Source of the DNA: Plectosphaerella cucumerina
Taxonomy: Eukaryota > Ascomycota > Sordariomycetes > Glomerellales > Plectosphaerellaceae
Reading direction: 5' to 3'
Assembly (NCBI GenBank): GCA_020746995.1
Contig: JAGPXD010000002.1
Location: forward strand, 7,564,001 to 7,628,000
Length of the DNA stretch: 64,000 bases
The stretch's first letter is position 1, and the number at the start of each line of letters is the position of its first letter. The translations under genes and the position numbers were made by a program. Shown here in pieces: positions 1-11,635 of this stretch. The notes beneath the pieces were generated by a model, which was given only the letters and a program-made list of their open reading frames with translations, was not told the origin of the DNA and did not search any database.

Positions 1-1437
1 CCATGTCAAGTTTACATCTCCGAGTCGATCAACGAAAATCTCCTGTCGCCAGCTATCACTGCTGAGGGCCGTTCAATCGTGTTGGGCGTGACTTCCGCGG
101 CATCTGCAATCCGGAGGTAAACCTCCTCTCGCCCCACCCTCTACTGGGGCGGGAAGGAGCGCTAGGCTGCGGATGCGGGGACCCAAGCCAGGGGGCCTTA
201 TCGAATACCGTCTTGTCCAGCATCGCCAATGTACCATGTCGAGTCAGTAACCCGGAGCTCACCCACCAAATCCCCGTCAAATAGGCCATCACGGTGCTTC
301 ACTGACGTATTGTTCTCGGCACTGCAGCCTCTGATATATTCCACAATTTGCCTGCCGTCTTCCCGTTTCTGTCATTGGCTTTCGGCCGCTTCGGGATCGT
401 GCTGCTTGGCTGGCCAGGTACGCCAATAACCAGCTTCCTCCAGGTACCCCCGCGACACAGCAAACAGCCTAACCCACCTCAACTTGAAGTACATGTAGCT
501 CAAGAACTGCGTGCGCATCTTTGGGGACGGGGACACACTGCACTCACCTACAGTCAAAGTCCATCGGAGCACCTCGGTCCTTGCAGACTGAACCCCACGG
601 CTCGAGCCTGATCCAGACCAACAACCTGTCGACCTCGGACTGCCTCGTCATTCATCCGCCCACCTCGTCACAGCCCGCTCACCCCGCTGTACCGTCGAAC
701 CCTGGCTTGTCTGGCCCCCTCTTGTGCCCCCCAAACACCCATTGATCAGCAGCACGAAGATCTCGCCGCATTCGTACCGTAACTGTGGTCGGCAAGCGAT
801 AGGCCACGGCCTCTGTTCCGACAAAAACTGCCGTCAACCATACCGGTACTCTGACAATTCTCCTGGCGTTTGGCGACACCGTCGGCTGTGGATTGATTGC
901 TTTGCGACCACCGTCCTCTTCCTTGCCTTTGGCGCGTCGCATATCGATCGATTTGATATCCCCGACGTCGTCATCGCCCTGACTGTCAGGCCTTTCCCCT
1001 CCACAGGTCAAGTTTGCGCCTCATACGCCATTTCCGCCGCTTGGGTTTCTGCTGTCAACGACGCTTCGGCCGGCGATCCCGTCTCCGCGTTGCGCAGTGC
1101 AGCTTCAGCTGTGCCTTGGAACTCTCGTGCCCCACCACGCAGCGGCAGGTCGTCGCAGTTCTGAGTTCACCCCCCTCCCAGCCTTTTGCCGTTGTGGTCG
1201 ACTTGTTTTGTCCTTTGATCGTCCGGACAATCCTGCCAGAAACAACCACAAGTTGACGTTTGCCGAGTCGATTGCCACGAGGTCTTCATTCATCCCCCAC
1301 CATCGGCACCCAATCGACACTTGTCGCAGCAACTGTTCCGGAGAACCCCCGCAGATCATCAGGCACCACCACGACTGCCGACCAGCCGGCAGCCCTTCAG
1401 CATCCACCATCCCTAGCCATCGTCGCTGCGCGCGACA
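1..1437. other. Upstream region and probable 5' leader of the bZIP gene
   Basis: No reading frame here resembles a protein family or shows sustained codon bias. The last 300 bases before the bZIP start are C/T-rich with few purine runs, as expected of a fungal promoter and 5' untranslated leader. Any coding sequence at the extreme left edge would be cut by the window and cannot be judged. Confidence 0.6.
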
Positions 1438-2472
1438 ATGGACACGCCCAATTTCTTCGGCGACGCCGCAGCCAGCCTTGACGACTCGGCCATAGTGGCC
1501 GACACATCCTTCGACATGGACCCCTCAAGCACCGTGGGCCCCATGTCGCAATACGGCATGAACCCTGGCGCATTCGTTCCAGACGCGCCTTCGCAGACTT
1601 GGGGCGCACCCATCCACATAACCGCTCCCCTGTCATATGTCGATGAGGATATCAAGCCATTCTCGAGAAGACGAGCTGCGACAACAACAAAACCAACTCT
1701 ACACGACTCAAGTGTGAGCATGAGCTCCTCGCTGACAGGCGCCAAATCATCAAGAGCCAGCTCGGATGGATCGGCCCGCACGCGCAAGTCCCTGTCAAGC
1801 CAGTCAACGGCACCGGATGAGCCGGAGCCGGCCAAGACCAGGTCCAAGACGACGGCCAAGAACAAGAAGAGCAAGAAGTCGACACAGGAAGTGACGCCTG
1901 AAGCGACCGAAGAGCCAGCAGAGGATGGCAAGCGCAGCAAGTTTCTCGAGAGGAACAGAGTGGCTGCCAGCAAATGTCGGCAGCGTAAGAAGCAGTGGAT
2001 GTCCGGGCTGCAAGACACCAAAAACGAATTGGAGGCCCAGCACCGCCAGCTGCAACTGGAACACTCGTCCCTGGTCAACGAAGTCAGCAGTATGAAGAAC
2101 CAGCTCATGTCGCACGCCAACTGTGACGACCCCAACATCAACCTCTGGATCAACAACGAAGCTAGGCGATTCGTACAGAGCGAGGCCGGCCGCGTCTCCA
2201 TCTCTCAAGTAATGCAGGGCCATGTTGGCCCTGGTGCACCGCAGATGGCGATGCCACCTTCCTTTGACGGCAAGTATCTCTCCTGACTCTCTGCGTCTCG
2301 ACACGTGGCTGATCGCCTGGCACTTGCAGAGCGTACTACCAGCGCGTCACCACTCGCGCTCGACCCCAGCATGACGAGCATACAGCCAAAAATTGAGGTT
2401 GATGAAGAGATCAACTATGACCACATGCCTGACAGCATCTTCCAGCAAGATATGAGAGATCTCGCTGGCTAG
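1438..2472 (+). CDS. ATF/CREB-type bZIP transcription factor (AtfB-like size)
   Basis: Nuclear DNA-binding protein of the ATF/CREB class, a family that in fungi acts in stress, conidial and developmental gene control. The spliced product is 321 residues. The basic region spans about 165-189 (KRSKFLERNRVAASKCRQRK) with the invariant N173-x7-R181. It runs into a leucine zipper with heptad positions L191, L198, L205, L212 and M219. An acidic, Ser/Thr-rich N-terminal half precedes a Lys-rich linker (about 133-150). One intron is inferred at 2274-2342 (GTATCT donor, CTACCAG acceptor). It adds 43 residues ending MRDLAG, whereas reading through the donor stops after four codons. An acceptor at 2329 gives a different, less convincing tail. 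The size matches the short AtfB-like group better than the long AtfA proteins. The family call is firm; the orthologue is not. Confidence 0.88.
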
Positions 2473-4076
2473 AAGCTCGCTGGCCAGTGCTGAGACTGGC
2501 GTGGTCAGATGCAACGCTCGCTTCGCTTGAACGCCAGCTTGCTCCAGAGCTTGTACATCAAAACGCGAGGGCTTGACGACTGAAAACAGATACACGACGG
2601 GGTGCAGGAGGGCAGCCCTCGTGGAAGGCGTTGCGCCCAGCACGGACATGAAACCTATTGCTTCATCAGCGTTCGGATATGGGCAATTCGGGCCAGGCAG
2701 GGGCCCCTGACGAATGGCGTTCTAACGCCCACGACGATCGAACAAAAAAGAGCTGATACCCACGGTGGAAAAGCGCGAGAGACGACGGTGGCATAGTCGA
2801 GATGTCGGGACAGTTCGACGCGGTGTGTTTTCCGGCGGACTTGTATTGCTATTATGCAACGGAATCCAGTGTTTTCGGTTTTGCGCCGACAGGGTCAACA
2901 GGGTGGTTTCGGGATTTCGTTAAGTTGTGTTTGGGAGCGATAATGGTCAGAATTGAAAAGGTACGACGTTCGGTGGTGACGTTGCGAATAAGAGTCATGA
3001 CGTCGTGCTCGTTGATGATGCAGCTTCGGCGGCGAGGACACGCGATCGGTTCACTCTGTGGCTGGCTGAGGACTGTTGAGTGTCGAGAATGTTTTTGAAG
3101 GTCGAGATGATTCAATTTTTGAGGTTGGCTTCTATCTTCTCAACTGTTGAAAGGAATTCGAGCCGGTGCCTGGGAGTTGTTCATGTGAAATAGGGGAAAC
3201 CGGGGCGGTTACGGAGAAAGCAGCGTGGGGATCGGCGTATTTGGTATCGATCGAGGAATAGGCCGGCCCATCTACTGGGTCGCAGTCTTGTACCGCGCCT
3301 CCAGACCTGGGCGGTGTCGGTACACGGTGTTCACTCCGCAGGACAGAGAGATTCGACGTTCGCAAAAACCCACGGGTTTCCGTCCCAGCGACGAGCACCC
3401 TATTATCACACTTCGTTGCGTCGCCATGATGAGCATCATTGTCGAGGCCTAGACCAACTGACGGTCGCCTTGATTCGACGTGTGCGGTCACGTCACTTTC
3501 TTGGAAGGGGGGGAGGGATCGGAATAGTGCACTGCGATCGGCGGTTGAGGAGAAATCTGGGGAGGGGCCTTTCTCTTTTCCGAGAGCCATGTCTGAGCTT
3601 GGCTCGCGGCTCTTGCTGGGCAGACCCGACGATCACGATGTACTTACATCCTGGATGCATTTAGCGGCCCCAGATGCCTGCCGGGATGCCGGGGATCAGC
3701 ACAGCACGCATCTGACTATTCTATCAGTTCCTCGACATCCGACCATGACTGCACGATGACCGGCAAACTCTCATGTAGTTTGAAGCTTGACGTAGCAGGT
3801 TGCAGACGCGGTACGAAACCCAAGTCGTGGACATAAACGCTTGCAGCGCCAAACAGCATGGCAACGGAAGCGAGAAACCAAAAGCACACCGAGCCCTGCC
3901 GCTAGTAGCATCCCCAGAGTTCTTCACCTCCAAGCTAGATACCAATGAAACATCGTGATTGTTTGTACAGCCGGGCCGGCCAGGCCCTCTAGTATAGTCC
4001 TACATCATCCCGTGGACCCCATGGCCCCTTTGCGGGCCACTTATGGTACAGATTTCCCACTCCTCCAGCCCAGTCC
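2473..4076. other. Intergenic region between bZIP and uL4m genes
   Basis: Convergent 3' flanks of the two genes. A 152-codon frame on the minus strand (3132-3590) has no recognisable domain, weak codon bias and no convincing initiation context, so it is not called. Nothing else was seen. Confidence 0.55.
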
Positions 4077-5086
4077 TTACGAGAGCAGGGGCGCTCCAAC
4101 AGACGGGCCGCCACCGACAAAGACGCGGCTCACAAGGTCGCTCTGGTGGCTCTCGATCATCTCCCGCAGCGCCGAGCGCTCAACAACGACCCTGCCATCC
4201 TCCAGGAGGTCCTTAACGTCGACGTCGTTAACCTCAAGGGCGCGGCCGTGCATGCGGGCCTCAGCCATGGTATCAAAGAGGTGCTGCCTCCTGTCGCCGG
4301 TGATGAAGAGGGTCCTGCCGTGATCGCGGCCCCAGCCGTTGGCGCCAACGACCTGCTCGATCCACTTGCGGCGGTACTGGGCGGCCAGCTCAGGCTCCAG
4401 GTATTTCGGGCCGGCCTCGAGCAGGACGGTGAAGTCGCGGGGCAGGGGCAGCTCCATGCCGTCCTCGCAGACGACGAGCTCGCCGCGGCGGTAGCGGTAG
4501 CTCAGGGCGGTGCGCCAGGCGACGTCGTAGACCTTGCGGTTCAGGCGCGTGGCAAAGTCGCGCGGCTTGGGACCGTGGGAGACACCACCGCCCCTGCGGA
4601 CGGGGGACTGGTTGGTGCCGACACGGGCGCGGCCGGTGCCCTTCTGGGGAGCCATCTTGCGGTGGGAGCCGTGAACCTCCCAGCGAGTCTTGGTCGAGGC
4701 GGTACCCTGGCGGTGCGAGTCGCCCTCGTAGACGACGGCGAGGTGGAGGAGGTCGCGGCGGAGAGGGAGATAGAGGTGTTTCGTCGAATACGAGTCGAGA
4801 GCCTTGGGCTCGAGGGTCGGGAAGGCGTGGACTGTGACGGGGACGGTCGAGACTGGGAGACGAAGCATGTCAGCAACAACGAGCTATCAGGACTTCAGAC
4901 CACGAGCTTCTTACCTGGTGCCCAGGGCTCGGAAGAGATCTTGGATGGTGTGGCAAAGGATGACAGCGGTGCTTCCGTCGCCATGGATCTTGTGAAGCTG
5001 GTGTTGACGCTCCTCGTCAGGGTCCCCGTCGAGAGGGTCAGGCCCTTCATGGCCTCATTGAGGGTCCTGATTCCCTTTCCGGCCAT
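4077..5086 (-). CDS. yml6: Mitochondrial large-subunit ribosomal protein uL4m
   Basis: Protein of the mitochondrial 54S ribosomal subunit, homologue of bacterial L4 and yeast Yml6; it binds large-subunit rRNA and lines the exit tunnel. The product is 315 residues from two exons: 4915-5086 and 4077-4852. The 62-nt intron (4853-4914) has GTAAGA, a CTGAC branch point and CCCAG. Exon 1 encodes a basic, hydroxylated N-terminus consistent with a mitochondrial presequence (MAGKGIRTLNEAMKG...). The L4 core includes the signature with KMAPQKGTGRARVG followed by RRGGGVSHGPKPRDF, then a C-terminal fungal extension. The downstream exon alone starts at an apparent Met at 4868, but that codon lies inside the intron. 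The gene is divergent from mL38 with 401 bp between start codons. Confidence 0.94.
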
Positions 5087-5487
5087 CTTCGAAAACGTGC
5101 GAGAGCCCTTTCGGACGTCGGTTGCACGGTAAAGGGTAGGTGGTTCGATAGCGACAAGTTGTCGGCGCTGGATCCAAGCAGGTCGATTCCAGTTCCAATG
5201 CCTTGCGTCGAGGAAGCGGAATTTGCTGCAGCCCAGGGAAATCGAACCGTGTCGCCAGCCGAAGATGCTCCGGGCCAATCCTGCAGCGTGTCCTGAAAAT
5301 AAAGTGGAGGCGACCGACAAAGTCGCGTGGGTGCGTCGACGAGCTCAAATTTCGTCCGCATCCCGAGACCCGACTCGACACCCCCATACAGGTCTCTCGG
5401 GACGCCCAACCAACAACCACGCACCCTCTAGGATCCCAATTGCTTCGTCAATTGGTCTCCCTAGACCGCCGCTACAGATCCGTCAAC
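5087..5487. promoter_or_regulatory. Shared bidirectional promoter of uL4m and mL38
   Basis: The 401 bases between the two divergent start codons must hold both core promoters and both 5' leaders. No clear TATA box was found. The mL38-proximal part (5380-5487) is C-rich with few ATGs. The compact head-to-head arrangement of two proteins of the same ribosomal subunit suggests co-expression, which is an inference. Confidence 0.65.
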
Positions 5488-6953
5488 ATGTCAGTGTGCC
5501 GACAGGCCGCCCGGCCGCTGGCCCAGAGCCTCCGGGCGTCTGAAGCGACGACGACGACGACCCTGCCCATGCGGCCCTTCACCACATCATCATCCTCGGC
5601 GATAGACGTCTACAAGGTCATCCGCGAGCGGCCAAAGGGCGAGATCGACCCTGCGGACCTGGACCCCAACACCGCCGTCGCCCCCTGGGCCGAGAAGGAC
5701 CTCTGGAAGGCCGGCACCCCTCCCGTCGGCAGCAGACGCAGGCGATTCGCCATCCGCACCACCCAGAACATCCCCTTCGAGCAGCTTCCCTACCAAGCCT
5801 TCCAGGAGGCACGCAAGATCCTCGCCGCCGACCGCGAGGAGAAGCTCGCCGCCATCAGCGCCGAGGTCGAGAAGATGCGCAAGATCCGCGAGACCGACGC
5901 CAGCGTCTACAAGGGCGGCGAGAAGAAGAAGGCCATCAAGCTCGAGAGTCTGCGGCGTCATGTCGAGGAGCTCAAGATCCTCGCCGATATCAACGATCCC
6001 AGCGTCAAGAGGAGATTCGAAGATGGACTGGGTACGCGGGTCCCTTTAACCCTGTTCTGGGGAAACACTCAGCTAACTTGATCCACACAGGCGACATGAA
6101 CAAGCCCATCTACCGTCACCTCGCTCACGAGCGCTGGCTCTCGTACGACCGCAAGCTCCTCGACCAGCGTCTGGACCAGTTCCACATCGTGCCCGACCTG
6201 CTCCCCAAGTTTACGCCCAAGTACGACGTCGAGCTGCACTTCCGCCGCTCAAAGGTGCCCATGGGCAAGGTCCTCGCCAGCAACCTGACCGAGGTCGCCC
6301 CGCGCCTGCGCGTCCAGCCCTTTGACGCCGGCGAGCGCCTCGTCACCGTCGTTATCCTCGACGCCGACGTCCCCGACGTGACCAACGACAGCTTCTCCAA
6401 GCGCTGCCACTTCATCGCCGCCAACATCCCCCTCTCCCCCACCGACACCTCGCTCGCCCTGGGCCGCCTCAAGCGCGACCAGCACGTCGCCGTCCCCTAC
6501 CTTCCGGCATTCGCCCAGAAGGGCTCCCCCCGCCACCGCCTCGCCATCTTCGTCCTCGACCAGCCCGCCGGCGGCCCCGTCGACGTCGAGAAGATCCGCG
6601 AGCTCTACGGCGCCGACCGCAACAAGGACCCGGCCACCCACGCCTTCTCCCTCAAGTCCTTCAGGGACAAGTTCAAGCTCGAGCCCGCCGGCTTCACCCT
6701 CTTCCGCTCCGAGTGGGACGAAAACACCGCCGGCGTCATGGCGCGTGCCGGCGTTCCCGGCGCTGACGTCGAGTTCCGCCCCATCCGCGTCTACTCGATG
6801 AAGCCCAAGAAGGCCGCCCGCGGTTGGGAGGCCAAGAGGCAGGGTCCCAAGTTCAAGCACCTGTGGAAGTACACCAAGCGTGTCAGGGGCTTCTCCAACG
6901 CCAAGGGCCTGCTTGTCAAGAAGCGTGGCGAGGGCGGTGGCAGGAGGGGTTAG
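5488..6953 (+). CDS. mrpl35: Mitochondrial large-subunit ribosomal protein mL38 (PEBP fold)
   Basis: Mitochondrion-specific 54S ribosomal protein mL38, the homologue of yeast Mrpl35. The spliced product is 468 residues. Exon 1 (5488-6031) carries a mitochondrial-type presequence rich in Ala, Arg, Ser and Thr, then a charged helical region (about 90-180). Exon 2 (6091-6953) carries a phosphatidylethanolamine-binding-protein-like domain (about 230-410), with the strand-rich segment around VILDADVPDV and the conserved block LKRDQHVAVPYLPAFAQKGS. The end is strongly basic (KKRGEGGGRRG), typical of rRNA contact. The intron, 6032-6090, has GTACGC, GCTAAC and CACAG. The Met at 5488 is favoured over upstream in-frame Mets because the targeting sequence begins there. 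Family members keep the PEBP fold as a structural element and are not known as enzymes. Confidence 0.93.
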
Positions 6954-7543
6954 AGCGCGTATGTCAGCGGATGTCAGTGAGTCGACGGGCCGTGTTGGCG
7001 GCCTCCATGGAGAGACTTGTAGATATAGTGTATCTTGTACTATTTTTGTGCCACCATTCATCCGAGATAGACGGATACTGGCGGCCCATGGCGCAGGGGC
7101 TGCCGTTTGGGAAGACAATAAAACCCAATCATCAATACCTCGCTCCTCGATAACGATGTACAAGTCACAAGTCAACCTCACTCGCGCGGCGTTTTCAGAC
7201 AACACTTGATCGGCATCGGGTCTGTACGATAAATCCATTCCTGGCTGTATCTACTCCAGTTCAGACAAAAATATGCTCAGTCGCTCCCAACTAGGGCCCG
7301 CGTGCGCGCGACCCAAAACGCCTCCAACGCCTATGCCGAAGCAACCCATGCCGCGCGGCATTGGGTCTATACACGCATATGGACTTGCCATAACGCCATG
7401 TACAATGACAAAGATTCTAACAAGGTCGAGGACGGGTCCTCTCGAGAGGACGCCGTGCTCGAATAACAACAAATATGTAAAGCAAAGGGGGTATCAGTGA
7501 CCAAAAGTCACAAGCAAGAAAAGACAGGTAGTGTGGAGGGCGA
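6954..7543. other. Convergent intergenic region (mL38 / Ams2-like)
   Basis: Holds the 3' untranslated regions and polyadenylation signals of two convergent genes. An AATAAA-like signal (CAATAAAACC) lies near 7117 for mL38. No gene was seen. Confidence 0.6.
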
Positions 7544-10500
7544 CTAGGTCTCCATGTCCATGTCAAGATGGCCGGCGTCGCTCCAGTCGGCCCACATGGA
7601 GGATGTACCGGCATAGTCGAACGCGCCGCCCATGCGCTTTGGAGGCGAGCTGGGCATGATGGCATCTGTGAGAAGGTTGCCGAAGTCGATCATCTCGTGG
7701 TCACCAAGATCGCCAATGGTGGACAAGTCGAGATCGAGTGTGGAGGGGTCGATGTTGTAGTCGTGAGCTTCGGACAGAAGCAGGTTGAGGCTTCGGGTCA
7801 TGGGCGTCTCCAACAGGCCGTCGGGGTGGGCCAGCCGCGGGCTCCTCCGAACTGAGGGGCTCTCGGGCGCGAGCAGCCGGGCAACGGACCGAGGAGTCCT
7901 TGTTGGCGTACCCTGAAGCAGGGAGGCAATTTTCTCGGCAGACCGGTGGGAACGGACGGAGCGGATGGATCGCGAGATGCTCCGGGTAATGGGGCGGTGG
8001 CTGGAAGAAGGCCTTGTAGGGGTCTTGAACGGGCCATGGCTGGAGGACTTGTCTTTGGGCGGTGGCGTAGACGGCCTGGCCAGCGGGCTGCGGAAAAGAG
8101 CTTCCAGTTCGTCGTCTTCGTCGTCAATTGCAGGTCCTTTGCCGTTGTGCGCCATGCCTGAGAGGTTCTCCTTGTTGCCATCTGATGCAGACTTTCTCAG
8201 CTGCGGCAGAGGAGACTTGACCAGGTTGATCGACGTATCGTCTAACGACTTGGCTACTCCGTCTTTGCGGGGCGACGGGAATAGGAGCCTTCGTGTCGTG
8301 CCCATCTTGACAGTCTCCTCTTCCTCGTTCAGGGCGATGGGGCTGTCGATAGTTCCGCTTCCACGGGAGTGCGTAGAGCCCGGCCTGAAACGGTGCTCGC
8401 GGGATGGGGGCAGAAAGTCGCTTCGAAGGGCCTGTTCCAAGGCGAAGGAGGCTTCCCGAGACCTTGCCTCGATCTTGACCTCGTCGATATCAGTCAGTTG
8501 GCTGGGAGCCCGATAGTCATCCGGTCCGGCCGGATCCGTCTCAAAGTTGAGCTCCGAGGTTGGCTCATTCTTTTGGGACTTCCGTCGCGGCTTGCTCGGG
8601 CGCGGTGCACGGGGGACGCTTGAGCGAGCGTTCCCAGCCTTGCGGCCGCGTCGGGGACCGGCGTTCTGAAGCCGATTCCGATCCTTCCCCCACCGCTCTT
8701 CGGGTCTGTGAGTCTTCCATTTGCAGATCCAGATGCCACAGGGGTTGCAGAGAAGCAGGCTCTGCCATGAAGACTTGGCTTCGTCGGCGTCAAGGCCCTT
8801 CTTGATCAGCTGGTACTTGGTAGGGACCCCGTCCTCATCTCGGCTGGTGACGATGACTGCTGTGATTCGGCCAGCCTTCTCCGAGTACTCATAGTCGTCA
8901 GGGATCTGAGGGATTCCTTCATGATCTTGGACCCAGATCTTACGCCATGTGGGCGTCTCGATAGCGCCACAGTTGTGGCAGTAAGGTGGCATCTCCCCGC
9001 TTTGTATGGCCTGCTGAAGCTTCTGCAGGATGGACACTTTCTTGACGAGGTTCTTGCTAGCTTTGTTGGGGGGTTCTGGGGCCTCGCTGGGGTCGGGAGC
9101 CTCGCTAGGTGGGCAAGGGGCTTCAGAGAAGGACGTGGCGGCCGGCAGAAAAGAAGGCAGCGCCAACGGTCCTACCGGATCACTAGCCGGGATTGTTGGC
9201 AGCGTGAGCGTACGAGTTGGATGGGCGGCCACCGATTGTGCTTCTGGGAGAGGAGGGTTGTCAAAGATCATGCTAGGAGAGAGTCTGCCGTCGGCCATGT
9301 CTGGCAGTCCTGCTTCAGCATCGGCAGCGTTCTGGAGTGCTGCGAGCAGCTCATCCTCGAGATCCTTCTCCGAGTGCTCAGAGTGCTTTGCGCTACCTTG
9401 ATCGGAGGGAGCTGTAACGCTGTCTGCGCCAGCGGTTGGGTTACTCGCCACAGCCTGCTCCTCTAGCTGTGGCGAAGGGTCTTTTCCCGTCTGGGCTATG
9501 CCAGCAGCATCGGCCACTCCATGTTTATGGTATGCCTCGGCAGTCTCAACCGTCGGTGCCGCATCGGGCATCTCGATCATGTCGACCATGTCGGCCCCAT
9601 CGCCCATATCGGCCACATCGGCCATGTCGGCCGTCTCGGAAGCTGGAGGCGGTGGTGGGGATTTCGGTGCAATCTTGCGATGTCCCAAGAACCGCTGCGG
9701 CGCTTGAATGTGATGGAAGGGTTCGTCCTGGTGCTTCGCTAGGCTCGGGATGGCCACCAGCTGCATGTTGAAGACATTGATGGGAACTTTGGGCTCCCCG
9801 GACCGAGAGCGCTTTTTGCTGGCTGTTTTCGAGGGGGGCAGCTCGAGAGGCTGGATGGGCTCTTCCAATGCATCTTCAACCCCGCCACTCATAAAGCCGG
9901 AATCCGGCAAGGGCTTGCGCATTGGTGGCAGAATCGGGCTTGAAGCCGGAGGGCTGGAGCGAATGAATGAGGTGGTCCTTGGGACTGGTGGCGAAGAACC
10001 GATCGGGGCAGGTGTGCCCTCCGAGTATAATGGTGTTGCCGCCTCCGACTCGCCTGGGGAGCGGCCATCCTGACTCGGTGGTGACATCTCGAAAGACATG
10101 TCGCAGTATGTTGGTTGGCTTTGCTCGTGCAGTGCGGTGGCCTGGGACAGCGTCGACTGCCGGCGCAGGCTTGTCCCCTTTCCTCTTCCTCCGCCCGGTC
10201 CTTGCCGCGGACCACCCTCTGGAACAGGTGTGGGCGCGCGGGGGACTTCTTGGAGGTGGTTGCCTTGGATTGTCGGGTCGGGAGTCTGTCCAGCAGGCCG
10301 CATCGCGCGTATTGAGCCCGAAGTGCTCGCTGCCACCCTGAGCAGCTCCGGGCCGCTACCGAAGGGAGTGTTGATGTTCTTGGCGGGCTGGATCGCTGTG
10401 ACCCTCCTCTTCTTGGGCGGGGCTTCCTCGCCGTCGGTTCCCTCCTCATAGCCCGACGTGCTTCCTTGCGCCTCCACGGACGACTGCTTCTTCTTAGGTC

Positions 10501-11635
10501 GTCCACGAGGCCGCCCTGTAGGGGCCCTCTTGCGTGAACGAGTGGAAGCTCTTGAGGAAGGGCGGGAAGGCGGATTCACACCATCTGTCGGTGCTTCGAC
10601 GGGCATGGGTGCGACACGGCTGGGGCCCTCGCTCTGTTGCTCAGTGAGAGCCGGCTCGGATGGCGGCACTTGCGACTGCTGGGACTGGGGCTGAGGGGAC
10701 TGGTATTGTTGGGGAGCTTGGGAAGGGGGTCCGGACATGCTGAATGAGTTGCTGCGGCTGTGGGCGAAACCAGCTCGGTTCGGCGCCGGTGCAAGAGCAG
10801 GAGAAGCATTGTTGCGGGGGGCAAGCGGTGCTTGGCCAGGCTGCAGATTTGACTGAACAAAGTCGTTCCACTCTGCTACGCCAGACGGCGTCACGGCGCC
10901 GTCTTGAGTCTGCTGCACGTGCTGAGGTTGAGACATGGGCCGAGACGTGTCCGTGGTGAACTGGCTTTCGGCTCGTTGGGGGGCGGGCCTGGCGTCTGGT
11001 CTCTCAATCCTTGCCGAGGGCGTGAGCTTCAGCTTGACCTCGAGGGTCTCCTTGAGACCACCGCTGAAGGCAGCGAGCACGTTCTTGGTCACCCGGCCGA
11101 TGAGCATCTTTGATTGCGGAGCATCGCTTTCGAGGATCCACGACAGCATGCCCTGGCCGACGAGAGGATGTTCGGGTTCGGAGAAGTCATAGGCGTAGAC
11201 GGTGTAGTCGGAGCTTTGGCCAAGGATCTCGGGGCTGCAGTCGACGATGCACTGGGCGCAGGTTCTCAGGTCGGCGATGCCGATGGAATCTCGGTCGTCG
11301 AGGGGGATGACCTGAGACTGGAAGGTTCTAGGGTAACGGGCCAGGTAGTTGACCTGGGCTTCTCGGTCGATCGTGTAGCTGATCTTGACTGTCGAGTGTC
11401 AGAAAATGCCCCATAGCGACGGCGGAGCAACCATGGAGGTCGAGGACTAAGAAGGCAACATACGGCCCATGTATCGGAGCTGAGGTGCACCGTCGTCCTG
11501 TGGTTGGGAGGCCATTGGCTGCTCCTGGCGGAACTGGTTCTCCTGCTGGTGGCTTTGTGGCATTTGATTGTGGTGCTGCTGCTGATGTTGACTCTGGCCG
11601 GCCCAGTTGCCGCCAACGGGCATTGGCGATGCCAT
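7544..11635 (-). CDS. ams2: Ams2/Spt21-like GATA-type zinc-finger transcription factor
   Basis: Large nuclear regulator of the Ams2/Spt21 group, which in yeasts drives histone gene transcription and affects centromeric chromatin. The product is 1338 residues. A 57-codon Gln-rich exon (11464-11635) is joined across a 75-nt intron (11389-11463; GTATGT donor) to one long exon. The Ams2/Spt21 N-terminal domain spans about 58-190, with the conserved TIDREAQVNYLARYP, IADLRTCAQCIVDCSPEI, VYAYDFSEPEHPLVGQGMLSW and TLEVKLKL elements. A basic AT-hook-like stretch (GRPRGRPKKK) lies near 350. Atypical zinc ligands are C861, C864, C938 and C941, in a GATA-like setting (CHNCGAIETPTWRK ... LLCNPCGIWI) with 73 residues between the Cys pairs. 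The rest is disordered and Pro/Ser-rich, with short Ala-Asp-Met repeats near 665-690. The N-terminal domain identifies the group; target genes are inferred. Confidence 0.87.

Noticed and set aside
724..1164. 146-codon frame upstream of the bZIP gene
   Set aside because: Composition is unbiased and there is no homology. At most it contributes upstream ATGs to the leader.
3132..3590. 152-codon minus-strand frame
   Set aside because: No domain, no biased codon use, and no convincing promoter or start. It may be chance in GC-rich DNA.
4146..5132. 328-codon plus-strand frame opposite uL4m
   Set aside because: Antisense shadow running through the real intron of uL4m, with no protein features.
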